The notes below the pieces were generated by a model. It ran no database searches and had not been told where the DNA came from. It saw only the letters and a list, made by a program, of their open reading frames with translations. A stretch of DNA of 64,000 bases from JBKCUI01 sp052161625 (GTDB taxonomy: Bacteria > Planctomycetota > Planctomycetia > Pirellulales > Pirellulaceae). The stretch lies in assembly GCA_052161625.1 (NCBI GenBank), contig CP197412.1. The stretch is one strand, 5' to 3'. Shown here one piece after another: positions 50,627 through 60,244 of this stretch (its first letter is position 1; the number at the start of each line of letters is the position of its first letter). The position numbers were made by a program, and so were the translations under genes.

Positions 50627-51778
50627 TCAAGTCGAGGGTTTGGACTGCAGTGCGCAGAACGCTTTTGCATACGTTTCCACGCCGAGTTGCAGCTGATCCA
50701 AGCTGATCCATTCGTCGCTTCGGTGTGCCTGCTGGATATCCCCGGGACCGCAGATCATCATCGCTTGCAGCCGCTGCAAGACACCCGCGTCGGTAGCGTA
50801 GCAAACACTTTGCGATTCTTTACGGCCGACCACGGAGAGCATCTGCTGGATCCATGCCGCCTCTGGGGGAACATTCCAGGGTTCGACGCGATCACACCGA
50901 ACCAGTTCGAGTCGATGCTGATCGCATATCGCTTGGACCTCCGCCATCAAAGGCTCTACATCAATCCCCGGCATCAAGCGAAGGAAGTTGTTCAACTGGG
51001 CAAGGGAAGTCGTGACATTGACCGCTTCGGGTTCGTTGGTGATGGTCATGTTCCAAGAGAGGTTCGGTGGATCGAACATCGCGTTTTGAAAGCGTGGGTC
51101 TCTTTCGGTCGCATGGCGCAATTGAAGCAATGGTTCGAGAGCGGGGATCAGCGCATAGTTGGCGTTCATCCCGTTCAACGTACTGGTATGGGCACTCTTT
51201 CCGCGAGCCAAAACATGGAAGCGAAGCCCCCCTTTGTGGGCATGTACGACCTCCAGCTTCGTCGGCTCTCCCACAATGCCGATGGTTTTGGACGCGACCA
51301 TTTCTTCGAACAAGTGCGAACGTCGGTCGACAAGTCGAGCGCCGTGCATTCCGACCTCTTCGTCGCTGGTGACAACGAAGTAGATTGGGAAAGCGTCGTC
51401 GGGGGGAACGATCGATGCGGCGACGAGCGCGCACGCCAGCGAACCTTTCATATCGCACGCTCCCCGTCCATAGAGCCGTCCGTCTCGAACCACTGGATCA
51501 AAGGGGCCACAGAAATCGAGCGACCAGTCTTCGGCGGGCACGACATCCGTGTGGGCTAGGTAAGCCACCCCGCCGGTCCCTTTCCCTCGTTTGGCCACCA
51601 AGCTGACTTTCGTTTTTCCTTCTCCATCTCGATACGAAAGCCACTCGACCTCGAACCCAATTCGGAACAGCTCGTCGGCGACCGCTTGGCTCACGTCCTC
51701 GTTGCTTTCGTGGCTTACGGACGGAAAACGGACCAGTTTCGTCACCAAATCTATCGCGGATTCCCAAGCAACGTTCAT
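50627..51778 (-). CDS. M20-family amidohydrolase (ArgE/DapE-like)
   Basis: ATG 51778 yields 383 residues; longer frames reach 51886 without a site. The metal and catalytic motifs are complete: LAHTDVVPA (His and Asp), GRGACDMKGSLA (Asp) and TSDEEVGMHGA (Glu-Glu), followed by the dimerisation domain (HKGGLRFHVLARGKSAHTS) and C-terminal His in IQQAHRSDEW. Acetylornithine deacetylase or succinyl-diaminopimelate desuccinylase are the closest functional guesses. It is divergent from glgC across a 167-bp region that must hold both promoters. Confidence 0.85.
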   Translation of the reverse strand: MNVAWESAIDLVTKLVRFPSVSHESNEDVSQAVADELFRIGFEVEWLSYRDGEGKTKVSLVAKRGKGTGGVAYLAHTDVVPAEDWSLDFCGPFDPVVRDGRLYGRGACDMKGSLACALVAASIVPPDDAFPIYFVVTSDEEVGMHGARLVDRRSHLFEEMVASKTIGIVGEPTKLEVVHAHKGGLRFHVLARGKSAHTSTLNGMNANYALIPALEPLLQLRHATERDPRFQNAMFDPPNLSWNMTITNEPEAVNVTTSLAQLNNFLRLMPGIDVEPLMAEVQAICDQHRLELVRCDRVEPWNVPPEAAWIQQMLSVVGRKESQSVCYATDAGVLQRLQAMMICGPGDIQQAHRSDEWISLDQLQLGVETYAKAFCALQSKPST

Positions 51779-51945
51779 AAACTCTCTCTGTGGACAGCGT
51801 CGGATCAGGCCAACATCGCTCCGATCCCGATGGACGAATCGCTCCGATTTTATCGTTTGGGATCTCTGCTGTCCCCTCCCAATCAATTACGGTATCTTAA
51901 AGCGCTATAGGCGTACCATTCCGACGGTTTTGAAGAGGTTTTGCA

Positions 51946-53247
51946 ATGAACAACATGAGGCAGGTGATTTCGTTGATTCTCGGTGGTGGAAGAGGAACCC
52001 GCCTTTATCCCCTTACAAAAATCCGAGCGAAACCTGCCGTTCCCTTGGCTGGCAAGTATCGATTGATCGACATTCCGATCAGCAACTGCCTTCACAGCGG
52101 CATCAATCAAATCTACGTCGTCACGCAGTTCCTCAGCGTCTCGCTCCACCAGCACATTCGCCAAACCTATCGTTTCGATAACTTCAACGGCGGCTTTGTC
52201 GAACTCCTCGCTGCCCAACAAACGATGGAGGGAGGAACGGAGTGGTACGAAGGAACCGCCGACGCAGTCCGCAAAAACCTGCGGTACTTCGACGAAAAGG
52301 ATTGCAAGTATGTTCTGATCCTTAGCGGCGATCAGCTCTATCACATGGATTATTCCAAGATGCTGGAGACGCACATCCAGACCAACGCCGATGTGACCAT
52401 TGCGACCAAACCGGTACCTCGATCGGCCGCCCACGCTCTCGGTGTAATGCGGTGCGATGACACCGGACGAGTCACTGGCTTTTTGGAGAAACCCAAGACC
52501 GAAGAGGAGATCAATATGGTCTCCACCAACCCCGCGTGGATCGACGCGCAAGGCATCCCGTCGCAAGGCCGCGATTGCTTGGCCAGCATGGGGCTCTATA
52601 TCTTCAACAAAGAGCTGTTGTTCGATGTTCTTAACAAGACCAACTACAGCGACTTTGGAAAAGAAGTCTTCCCAGCTGCGATTCGATCGCGCAAAGTGCA
52701 AGTCCATTTGTTCGACGATTACTGGGAAGACATCGGAACCATTCGCGCTTTCTACGATGCGAACTTGGCCTTAAGCAATCCCAATCCCCAGTTCAATCTC
52801 TTTGATGCGGCCCACCCGGTCTACAGCCGCGCGCGATTCCTTCCCCCTTCGGTGGTCGATGGCGCGACCATCTCGAGTTCGTTGATCGCTGACGGATGCC
52901 GGATTGGAAAAGGAACTCGCATTGAGAATAGCGTGATCGGTCTGCGATGCGTCATCGGCGAAGGGGTTACGATTCGGAACAGTATCATCATGGGGGCCGA
53001 TTTCTCGGAAACCGACCAAGACCTAGCAAACAACACCGCCGCGGGTCATGTTCCGGTTGGTATCGGCTCGGGCAGCTTGATCGACGGCGCTATCCTCGAC
53101 AAGAACGTACGCATTGGCCGACATGTACAAGTCATCAATCGCCTGCAAGTCAACGAATCGGATCAATACGATCCATGCTTCATACGCGACGCCATCCCGA
53201 TCGTCACGAAGGATGCCACGCTCCCCGATAGCTGGACGATGCAGTAA
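51946..53247 (+). CDS. glgC: glucose-1-phosphate adenylyltransferase
   Basis: The 433-residue protein has normal GlgC length. The nucleotidyltransferase signature LGGGRGTRLYPLTKIRAKPA is followed by VPLAGKYRLIDIPISNCLHS and SGDQLYHMDY, and a C-terminal left-handed beta-helix with hexapeptide-like repeats (ISSSLIADGCRIGKGTRIEN). It forms ADP-glucose for glycogen synthesis. ATG 51946 is preceded by GAGG. No other glycogen gene is adjacent. Confidence 0.95.
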   Translation: MNNMRQVISLILGGGRGTRLYPLTKIRAKPAVPLAGKYRLIDIPISNCLHSGINQIYVVTQFLSVSLHQHIRQTYRFDNFNGGFVELLAAQQTMEGGTEWYEGTADAVRKNLRYFDEKDCKYVLILSGDQLYHMDYSKMLETHIQTNADVTIATKPVPRSAAHALGVMRCDDTGRVTGFLEKPKTEEEINMVSTNPAWIDAQGIPSQGRDCLASMGLYIFNKELLFDVLNKTNYSDFGKEVFPAAIRSRKVQVHLFDDYWEDIGTIRAFYDANLALSNPNPQFNLFDAAHPVYSRARFLPPSVVDGATISSSLIADGCRIGKGTRIENSVIGLRCVIGEGVTIRNSIIMGADFSETDQDLANNTAAGHVPVGIGSGSLIDGAILDKNVRIGRHVQVINRLQVNESDQYDPCFIRDAIPIVTKDATLPDSWTMQ

Positions 53248-53440
53248 GCGATTGCTTGGCAATTTGGTAAAAATCCCAGGGCTAGTAGCCGCAGCGCGCT
53301 AGCTACCGGTTCATGGCGTGGCCGACGGCTCTCTCGCGCCCATGCTGATAATACGCTTATACCGATTCCCCGCCCGCACCAAACCCTGCCCGCACCAAAC
53401 CCCGTGCGTCTGTTCCGTTCACGAGCTGAGGGCCCCCTTC

Positions 53441-55969
53441 ATGTTGAATCTCACCCGCATTCGGTTTGCCCTTTGTTCCTGCGCGAGCCTGTATTCCTGT
53501 GCGAGCTTGTTATCGATTGCCTGCATGGAAATGAGAACCAACCACTGCACCTGGGCTGCTGAGCCCAAGGTGATGGTGGAGGGATGGAAACTGGAGTCGG
53601 TTCGGACGGAGCCAGATTTGGTAACACCCATCGGTTGTCGGTTCGATAGCCAAGGTGGTTTGTTTGTGGTGGAGTGCCATACGCATTTCCCTCCGGATGG
53701 TTATTCGGGGCCGAAGGTGGATCGTATCTATCGCTTCGACGATAGCGATGGGAATGGCTCGCTCGATCGACAGGTGCTGTTCCATGAAGGTGGTGTGGCG
53801 ACCATGGGCGTGGCGACTTCTAGGGAGGGATGGCTTTATGTCGTTACACGGTCGCGCATCGATCGGATGCGAGATGCCGATGGGGATGGTCGAGCAGATC
53901 AGCAGGAGACACTGATTCGGCTCGAGACCACGGCCGATTATCCGCACAATGGACTTTCGTCGATTGCCTTCGGTCCGGATGGCTGGATCTATTTTGGGCA
54001 GGGAGAGAATTTTGGCCAGCCTTATCGATTGATCGGCCCCGATGGCGCGAAGCAATCTGGGGGAGGAGAGGGTGGCAATCTTTTCCGTTGTCGACCTGAC
54101 GGCCGAGACTGCCAGCGCGTGGCCACCGGTTTTTGGAATCCCTTTGGGACCTGCTTTGATGCAGCAGGTCGGTTATGGACGGTGGACAACGACCCCGACT
54201 CCCGTCCGCCATGCCGACTGATCCACGTTGTCGAAGGTGCAGACTATGGGTTTCAATTCCGCTTCGGACGGGCCGGCACCCACCCGCTGTTAGCTTGGAA
54301 CGGTGAGTTGCCGGGAACACTTCCCATGGCATCGGGGACGGGAGAAGCCCCCTGTGCGGTGATTCCGATTGGGGATTCCCTTTGGGTAAGCAGTTGGGGT
54401 GATAATCGTATCGAAGCGTATCGTCCCGTCCCCCACGGTGCGTCTTGGAAGGCGGAGTTCACGACGATTGTGCAGGGAGACGTGAATTTCCGCCCTGTCG
54501 ACTTCGCCGTCGCCCCAGATGGTTCGGTTTACTTTACCGATTGGGTGGATCGCAGTTACCCGGTCCACCAAAAGGGCCGACTTTGGCGATTGGTTCCTGA
54601 CGACGCCCGTGATTCCGCCACCTCCGAGGGAAGCGTGCTCGCCGCCTGGTCACCGAAAGAGCAGGCAGCACGAAGGCTCACATCGGATCCGGTCGTAGCT
54701 GTCGAAGAACGGTGGCAAGCTAGTCGCTCGAACGACCCGTTCCTCGCGCAAGCGGCCATTACGGGATTGGTGCGTCACCAAAATATCGACCTGCATCAAC
54801 CACCTGCTGACCCAAAGTACTTGTTGTCATGGTTGCAAGCCGTGCGGTGGATGGAGTTGTGCGATCCCGCCAAGTTGCCTGAGGAATGGAAGCGGACCTA
54901 TTTCCCCATCGGGATGAAGTCCTCAGATTCGCAGGTGCATCGCTTTGTTGCGCGATGGGCAGCGGAATCGGGTAATCGCGAATGGTTGGGATTGCTGAAA
55001 GAGTCGCTCGATAGCAACCGACTGCCGCTCCATGAGTTCGCCGAGGCTACGGCCGCCATGGCTTATTTAGAGAGTGGTTCTGCAAGCCAGAAAGGGCGGG
55101 ACCCCAAACGGGAGGCGTTGCTTTTGGAAGTGTTGCGCGATCCGCAGCGCACCACCGCATTACGGACCGCAGCCCTTCGGTGGCTTCCCTCCGAATCCGA
55201 AGCACCGAGCTTGCCCGAGTTGGAGCGATTGGTCATCGAGATCGCGACTCCCGAATTTCAGCGGCAAGCGGTCGATTTCGTGGCTTGGTCGAAACACGTC
55301 GATGCACCTAAGTTTTTGAGACAATGGGTATTGGACTCGAATTGGGATTTCGATGCACGTCTCGATGCACTTTCAGCATTGTCTCGTGTGATAGACAAGG
55401 CCTCAGGGGATCGAGAGGGGTTTGAGGCCAAACTGGCATCGGAGCCACGGCTTGTGGAGGAGTGGAAAACGTTGACACGGAAGGAGTCGAGCCAGGAGTC
55501 GTTGCCATCGCCAGATGACGAAGATGCTTGGAAGGGGATACTCGCCGAGCCCGCGGACGCAGAGAAAGGGCGACGCGTTTTGATGCGGAGTGTTTGCGTG
55601 CAGTGCCATGGAATGGGTGGTCGAGGCCCCAGCGTTGGGCCCGATCTCGCCACCTTAGCAGGAACCGCGACGCGAGAGCGAATCTTGGAGTCGATTTTGC
55701 ATCCAAGCCGTGAGGTGGGACCCATTTACGTCGCTTGGAAGGTTCGGCGATTGGATGGCAGTACGTTAGAGGGAGCGAAGCTTAACAGCGGATCGGGTAC
55801 CCACATGAAGTATCTGCTCAAGGACGGAAGCGTGGTCGACGTACCGATGGCGGAGATCGAAGAGCAGGTTCCGAGTCGGCTATCGATCATGCCCGCCGAC
55901 GCCTACCAAACGCTCACGGCGTCGGAAATCCGAGATCTGGTCGCCTTTTTGAGCCAGGGGACGGAATAA
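53441..55969 (+). CDS. PVC-type heme-binding CxxCH protein with glucose dehydrogenase-like propeller
   Basis: From ATG 53441 the product has 842 residues (a frame to 53318 is not favoured). A Cys-containing signal-like N-terminus precedes a beta-propeller of the membrane-bound dehydrogenase/sorbosone type (TPIGCRFDSQGGLFVVEC, DSDGNGSLDRQV, GWIYFGQGENFGQPYR), then helical HEAT-like repeats and a C-terminal cytochrome c domain with CVQCHGMGG and distal RLSIMPAD Met. This multidomain layout is typical of planctomycete exported heme proteins. Likely an electron-transferring dehydrogenase of unknown substrate. Confidence 0.9.
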   Translation: MLNLTRIRFALCSCASLYSCASLLSIACMEMRTNHCTWAAEPKVMVEGWKLESVRTEPDLVTPIGCRFDSQGGLFVVECHTHFPPDGYSGPKVDRIYRFDDSDGNGSLDRQVLFHEGGVATMGVATSREGWLYVVTRSRIDRMRDADGDGRADQQETLIRLETTADYPHNGLSSIAFGPDGWIYFGQGENFGQPYRLIGPDGAKQSGGGEGGNLFRCRPDGRDCQRVATGFWNPFGTCFDAAGRLWTVDNDPDSRPPCRLIHVVEGADYGFQFRFGRAGTHPLLAWNGELPGTLPMASGTGEAPCAVIPIGDSLWVSSWGDNRIEAYRPVPHGASWKAEFTTIVQGDVNFRPVDFAVAPDGSVYFTDWVDRSYPVHQKGRLWRLVPDDARDSATSEGSVLAAWSPKEQAARRLTSDPVVAVEERWQASRSNDPFLAQAAITGLVRHQNIDLHQPPADPKYLLSWLQAVRWMELCDPAKLPEEWKRTYFPIGMKSSDSQVHRFVARWAAESGNREWLGLLKESLDSNRLPLHEFAEATAAMAYLESGSASQKGRDPKREALLLEVLRDPQRTTALRTAALRWLPSESEAPSLPELERLVIEIATPEFQRQAVDFVAWSKHVDAPKFLRQWVLDSNWDFDARLDALSALSRVIDKASGDREGFEAKLASEPRLVEEWKTLTRKESSQESLPSPDDEDAWKGILAEPADAEKGRRVLMRSVCVQCHGMGGRGPSVGPDLATLAGTATRERILESILHPSREVGPIYVAWKVRRLDGSTLEGAKLNSGSGTHMKYLLKDGSVVDVPMAEIEEQVPSRLSIMPADAYQTLTASEIRDLVAFLSQGTE

Positions 55970-56260
55970 TTTTGGCAAATAATCCTATCGGGTTTCAACG
56001 AAAGAATGCCCGCATGTCTGCCGTTACAACAGACCTGGGGTGCAACGAGGCCCATAGCGGAAAGCGATAAGGATTTTCAGGTAGCGGGCTGCAGATTCGC
56101 GACGATTTACATGGGAACGGGCGGTATTTAGGATGCGTCTAATATCCTCCCCGTCCTGTGGAAATCGGTCATCTATTCGCTTGGCCAAATTCCAAGGGAT
56201 GTTAAACTGGCTTGAAGCCCATTAGTTTTTTTTCTATTTGATTCGGTTGGGAGTGATTCT
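55970..56260. promoter_or_regulatory. intergenic region before DUF1559 gene
   Basis: About 290 bases with no gene. A T-rich run (AGTTTTTTTTCTATTTG) sits 15-40 bases before the next ATG. I see no clear promoter boxes or hairpin; it presumably carries the promoter of the prepilin gene. Confidence 0.3.
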
Positions 56261-57340
56261 ATGAAGAAGTATCGACGCGGTTTTACGCTGGTCGAGTTGT
56301 TGGTCGTCATCGCGATCATCGGGATTCTGGTGGGGCTCTTGCTCCCCGCCGTGCAAGCAGCCCGCGAAGCAGCGAGACGCATGCAGTGCCAGAATTTCAT
56401 CCGGCAAATGGGTCTATCCGCCCACAATTTTGAAAGTGCGATGAAGTACTTTCCACCGCGAAGGCACTCAAAGGTCTTGCCAAATTCAGGTGGTGTTCCA
56501 ACGACCTACTACTCGGATGCCTCTCCGCAAGTGGTTCTGCTTGCCTACATAGAACAGGGCAGTAAGCTGAACCAGTGGAATTTGGATTACAACGTCAATT
56601 CGGATGTAGCGATTGGGCCCGGAATTCCTGCGTTGACGGGAGCGAACGCAGCTGCTCGCGTCGGCGATATCCCTATGTACTTGTGCCCTTCCGACCCATC
56701 CACCATGTTTCAATCGAACGCAGGGCGATCGAACTATATGGTTTCGACAGGGGCTAATGCGGACTATCGTGGTGGATTGCCTGGCGACGGCATTTTCGCG
56801 ATGCCCAACCCAGGGACAGGTCAAATGCTGAAAGGCCCAACCCATGGGTCGATTTCGGATGGAACCAGCAATACCGCGATGTTCGCAGAGGTGAAGCGAG
56901 GGAACTTCAACAGCACGCAAACCGGTCAGTACGATCACACGACCTCCTTTATCATCTCGACTGCCTACACCGGGGCTCAGCTAACGGACGGCAGAAATCT
57001 GCCAGAATGCGGACCTACGGGGCCAAGCGTCGCACCAACCTATTTCCGTTATGGTGGTCTTCAGTACTACCGTGGTTCGGTGAACCAACTGTTCTCCTAC
57101 GCACACACCTTGCCACCAAACTGGAACAAGAGGACGCAGAATACCGCACAGCAACGCTACGGTTGCGGGAACTCTTCCTACGCACAAGCACACATCCCCA
57201 CATCCAGCTACCACACTGGCGGTGCAAACGTTTGTTATGCGGACGGATCAACCCGGTTGATATCTGACTCGATCGACTTCGTAACCTGGCAAGCACTTGG
57301 CAGTCGAGCAGGTGGTGAAGTTATTTCCTCGAACGAATAG
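56261..57340 (+). CDS. DUF1559 prepilin-like protein (H-x9-DG family)
   Basis: The 359-residue protein has the prepilin signal RRGFTLVELLVVIAIIGILV and the DUF1559 continuation ending in MQCQNFIRQMG. The C-terminus has SYHTGGANVCYADG, an H-x9-DG match. It is a second, separate member of the family in this window, not linked to F-like genes. Immediately downstream is a small lipoprotein, a frequent companion of DUF1559 genes. Confidence 0.93.
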   Translation: MKKYRRGFTLVELLVVIAIIGILVGLLLPAVQAAREAARRMQCQNFIRQMGLSAHNFESAMKYFPPRRHSKVLPNSGGVPTTYYSDASPQVVLLAYIEQGSKLNQWNLDYNVNSDVAIGPGIPALTGANAAARVGDIPMYLCPSDPSTMFQSNAGRSNYMVSTGANADYRGGLPGDGIFAMPNPGTGQMLKGPTHGSISDGTSNTAMFAEVKRGNFNSTQTGQYDHTTSFIISTAYTGAQLTDGRNLPECGPTGPSVAPTYFRYGGLQYYRGSVNQLFSYAHTLPPNWNKRTQNTAQQRYGCGNSSYAQAHIPTSSYHTGGANVCYADGSTRLISDSIDFVTWQALGSRAGGEVISSNE

Positions 57341-57353
57341 AAATCAACACGGA

Positions 57354-57737
57354 ATGATTCGCAATTTTTTCATGATGATCGGGCTTTCCCTTCTCGTTGG
57401 TTGTGGAGGCTCGGCGCCAACTGGTCCTGCCCTTCCAGCGGATGCTGGAGAAGCAATCACCGAAGCTCACGGTCTGATTTTGGAATCCACCTACGGAGGT
57501 GGGCTATTGAAGAGCGCAAAGGATCTCGACGCTTTCGAGTCCCGATTCCCTAAAGCAGTCGCTGCAATCAAAAGCGGCGAAGTGAAGGTGATTTGGGGGA
57601 AGGCTGTCAAAGACAACTCTCCCTCGCCTGAAGTGATCGCTTACGAGAAAGCTGCAGAGAGTGGAGAAGGCTGGGCCATCAAAGACAATGGTAAGCTGGA
57701 AAAGGTCACCTCGGCAGACCTTCCCAAAGGAAAGTAA
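57354..57737 (+). CDS. small lipoprotein downstream of DUF1559 gene
   Basis: ATG 57354 (13 bp after the prepilin stop) gives 127 residues with a lipoprotein signal MIRNFFMMIGLSLLVGC, lipid-modified Cys within the first 20 residues. The mature part is acidic/basic mixed with no recognised domain (AVAAIKSGEVKVIWGKAVKD). An in-frame start at 57297 inside the prepilin is unlikely. It probably shares the prepilin transcript. Role unknown. Confidence 0.8.
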   Translation: MIRNFFMMIGLSLLVGCGGSAPTGPALPADAGEAITEAHGLILESTYGGGLLKSAKDLDAFESRFPKAVAAIKSGEVKVIWGKAVKDNSPSPEVIAYEKAAESGEGWAIKDNGKLEKVTSADLPKGK

Positions 57738-57796
57738 TGCTCGCTGATTTGTCGACGCGTTGAGCGTGGACGAAATCCAAAGCACAAACGCTTTAA

Positions 57797-57830
57797 AGAG
57801 GTGGTCGGGTTCGCTCGGCCACCTTCTTTC
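57797..57830 (+). terminator. rho-independent-like terminator after the lipoprotein gene
   Basis: GGTGG (57800-57804) pairs with CCACC (57819-57823), extended inward by weaker pairs, and is followed by TTCTTTCGTTT. It ends the DUF1559-lipoprotein transcript. The T-run is interrupted, so efficiency is uncertain. Confidence 0.55.
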
Positions 57831-58010
57831 GTTTGGGTTCTCTTTCCGAGAAGAGCCTGTGCACGTTCTCGAATGAGAGATTCCTTGCTTAGGCTACGCG
57901 CGGTGCCGCTGCACGTATCGTGGGCTACAATCTCCATCCCGAGAGCGCGTTCCCTCTCCTCCCATCCACCCGCGTCCTTCCTCCCCTCCATCCCTTCACG
58001 AGGCATCACC

Positions 58011-59021
58011 GTGACCCTTGTCGCGACTTGGGACGATATCGTCGCAGCCGAACATCGCATCCGTCCCTTCCTCTCTCCTGCCCCATTGATCCGCTCCTAC
58101 GCACTGGAACGTGCGTTGGGCCTTCCTACCCATCGACGGGTTTGGATCAAAGACTACGGGTGGACGCCGGTCGGGTCCTTTAAAGTTCTCGGGGCGCTGA
58201 ACTGGACGGCTTGCCATCTCCACGATTTGACGAATCGTCCAATCACGGCCCATTCCTCCGGCAACTTCGCATCGGGGCTATCCTTTGCCTCCCAGCAGTT
58301 TGGCAAACGAGCGATCATCGTCATGCCCGAAACGGCGCCTCGGGTGAAGTTCGATTTGACCCAACGGTTCGGCGCGGAGATTCGAACTTATGACATCACT
58401 ACCGACCACTTGACGGGTACTCGCGACCGAATGGCCAAGGAGATCGCTGAACAAGAAGATGCACTTCAGGCCTCCCCATATGACGACAACCACGTCATCG
58501 CTGGAAATGGAGTCGGCGGACTGGAAATCGCGCGATCCCTGATGCAGGAGGGCCGATCGCCTTCCCACTTTATTTGTGCCGTGAGCGGCGGAGGGCTTAT
58601 GGCCGGTCACGCCTTGGCGATGAAGCATGAGTTTCCGGGCGTGCAAGTCATCGCGGTGGAGCCCTCGGGTGCAAACGATTTCCTGCAATCTATGAGCGAG
58701 GGGAAACGCGTTCGTGTTGCGGCTCCGCAGAGCATTTGCGATGGCCTTCTTTCTTACGATGTCGGCATGCACAACTGGCCGATACTCCATCGCCATGTCG
58801 ATCGATGTGTCGCAATCTCGGACGACGAAACCAAACGGGCTATGAAATGGTTGTGGGACTTTCACGGTCTGCGGACAGAACCTTCCGGAGCGATCACGAC
58901 AGCCGCACTCCTGCACGCTTCGCTCGACTGGAGTGGCGACGGGGATATTGTCGTGGTCTTGAGCGGACGCAATGTGGATGACGCCGCATTCGAACGATTT
59001 TGTCAGGAGGGGTCCCAATGA
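58011..59021 (+). CDS. threonine dehydratase-like PLP enzyme
   Basis: GTG 58011, with CGAGG upstream, gives 336 residues; a longer frame from 57801 includes an unlikely leader. Fold-type II motifs are GSFKVLGALN (Schiff-base Lys58), AHSSGNFASGLSFA, and the phosphate-binding VSGGGLMAGH. It is most like serine/threonine dehydratase or related ammonia-lyases. The M20 gene that follows starts within its stop codon, suggesting a joint amino-acid or peptide catabolic step, e.g. deacylation followed by deamination. Confidence 0.85.
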   Translation: MTLVATWDDIVAAEHRIRPFLSPAPLIRSYALERALGLPTHRRVWIKDYGWTPVGSFKVLGALNWTACHLHDLTNRPITAHSSGNFASGLSFASQQFGKRAIIVMPETAPRVKFDLTQRFGAEIRTYDITTDHLTGTRDRMAKEIAEQEDALQASPYDDNHVIAGNGVGGLEIARSLMQEGRSPSHFICAVSGGGLMAGHALAMKHEFPGVQVIAVEPSGANDFLQSMSEGKRVRVAAPQSICDGLLSYDVGMHNWPILHRHVDRCVAISDDETKRAMKWLWDFHGLRTEPSGAITTAALLHASLDWSGDGDIVVVLSGRNVDDAAFERFCQEGSQ

Positions 59022-60214
59022 TGGCGAATTCCTCTCCCCAAGTAATCGAGACTTTGTCTCGTCTGATCGAGATCAACAGCGTCAACACCTCGTACGAGGG
59101 GGGGCCGGGGGAATTCGAGTTGGCTTGTTGGATCGAGGGATTCTTGCGAGCACGAGGGGTGCAGTGCGAACGGCAGCCGGTTATTCCAGCAAGCGAGTTG
59201 CATCGAGAACGATTCAACGTTTTGGCACGTTTGCCTGGTATTCGATCGGACGCATGTTTCATCCTGGAAGCCCACATGGACACGGTCTCCGTCGCGGGGA
59301 TGGAGATCCCACCGTTTGTACCGAACGAACGTGACGGTCGCCTTTTTGGTCGCGGTGCGTGCGATACGAAGGGTGGATTGGCGGCGATGCTCTGCGCCTT
59401 TGCAGATTTTGCAACACTGAAATCGCCCCCTCCCATCGATATCGTGTTGGCTTGTGTGGTGGACGAAGAGTATTCCTTTCAAGGAATCTCGCGGTTCTGC
59501 GAAGGGTTGCAATCATCAGGAGTAAGGGGAATCGGAGCCATTGTGGCGGAGCCGACCGAGTTGAGAATTGTCACGGCGAGCAAAGGTGTATTGCGTTGGA
59601 AAGTGGTGACCCATGGTGTCGCCGCCCATAGCGCCAAATGCCACTTGGGTATCAATGCGATCTATCCCATGGCCAAGATCCTTCGCTTCTTTGAAGAGGA
59701 ACAGCAGCGTCTGAGCAAGGGTGAGGCACATCCACTGCTGGGCCCTGCATCCATCAACGTGGGATGCATCCATGGGGGCGTGCAAGTCAACTTTGTTCCG
59801 GATCGATGCGAGATCGAAATCGATCGCCGATTGCTTCCGGGTGAGGACCCGCACGAGGTGTGGAAGGAGACGGCGCAGAGACTAAGAGAGCATCTGCGCG
59901 ACCGTACTGAGATTCAGCTGGAGATCATGCCACCCTATTTGGTCGATGCCGCGTGGTCGGTACCGCAGCACGAGGGCTTTGTCGAGCAATGTCAGCGAGC
60001 GGCTCAGAGCTTGGGATGGATCGAAACCCCACTGGGCGTTCCCTTTGGGAGCGATGCGAGCAAGTTAGGCCGTGCGGGTGTACCGACTATCGTCTTCGGA
60101 CCTGGCTCGATCGATCAAGCGCACTCGGCGGTTGAGTTCGTCGAAGTATCGCAGGTCGAACTGGCTTATCAATTCTATTTGCAGGTGATGCGGCAGGTTC
60201 ATGCCGGAAGCTGA
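59018..60214 (+). CDS. M20-family peptidase/deacylase
   Basis: AGGAGG at 59005-59010 favours ATG 59018 (ATGATG, overlapping the previous stop by 4 bp), giving 398 residues. Motifs: LEAHMDTVSV (His, Asp), GRGACDTKGGLAAM (Asp) and VVDEEYSFQG (Glu-Glu), with the dimerisation domain (VLRWKVVTHGVAAHSAKCHL) and final His in IDQAHSAVEF. ArgE/DapE-like zinc hydrolase of unknown substrate. Paralogous in type to the gene at 50627-51778 but clearly different in sequence. Confidence 0.85.
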   Translation: MMANSSPQVIETLSRLIEINSVNTSYEGGPGEFELACWIEGFLRARGVQCERQPVIPASELHRERFNVLARLPGIRSDACFILEAHMDTVSVAGMEIPPFVPNERDGRLFGRGACDTKGGLAAMLCAFADFATLKSPPPIDIVLACVVDEEYSFQGISRFCEGLQSSGVRGIGAIVAEPTELRIVTASKGVLRWKVVTHGVAAHSAKCHLGINAIYPMAKILRFFEEEQQRLSKGEAHPLLGPASINVGCIHGGVQVNFVPDRCEIEIDRRLLPGEDPHEVWKETAQRLREHLRDRTEIQLEIMPPYLVDAAWSVPQHEGFVEQCQRAAQSLGWIETPLGVPFGSDASKLGRAGVPTIVFGPGSIDQAHSAVEFVEVSQVELAYQFYLQVMRQVHAGS

Positions 60215-60244
60215 ACTGGTTGCTAGCGTCGGTTCCCACTAAAC

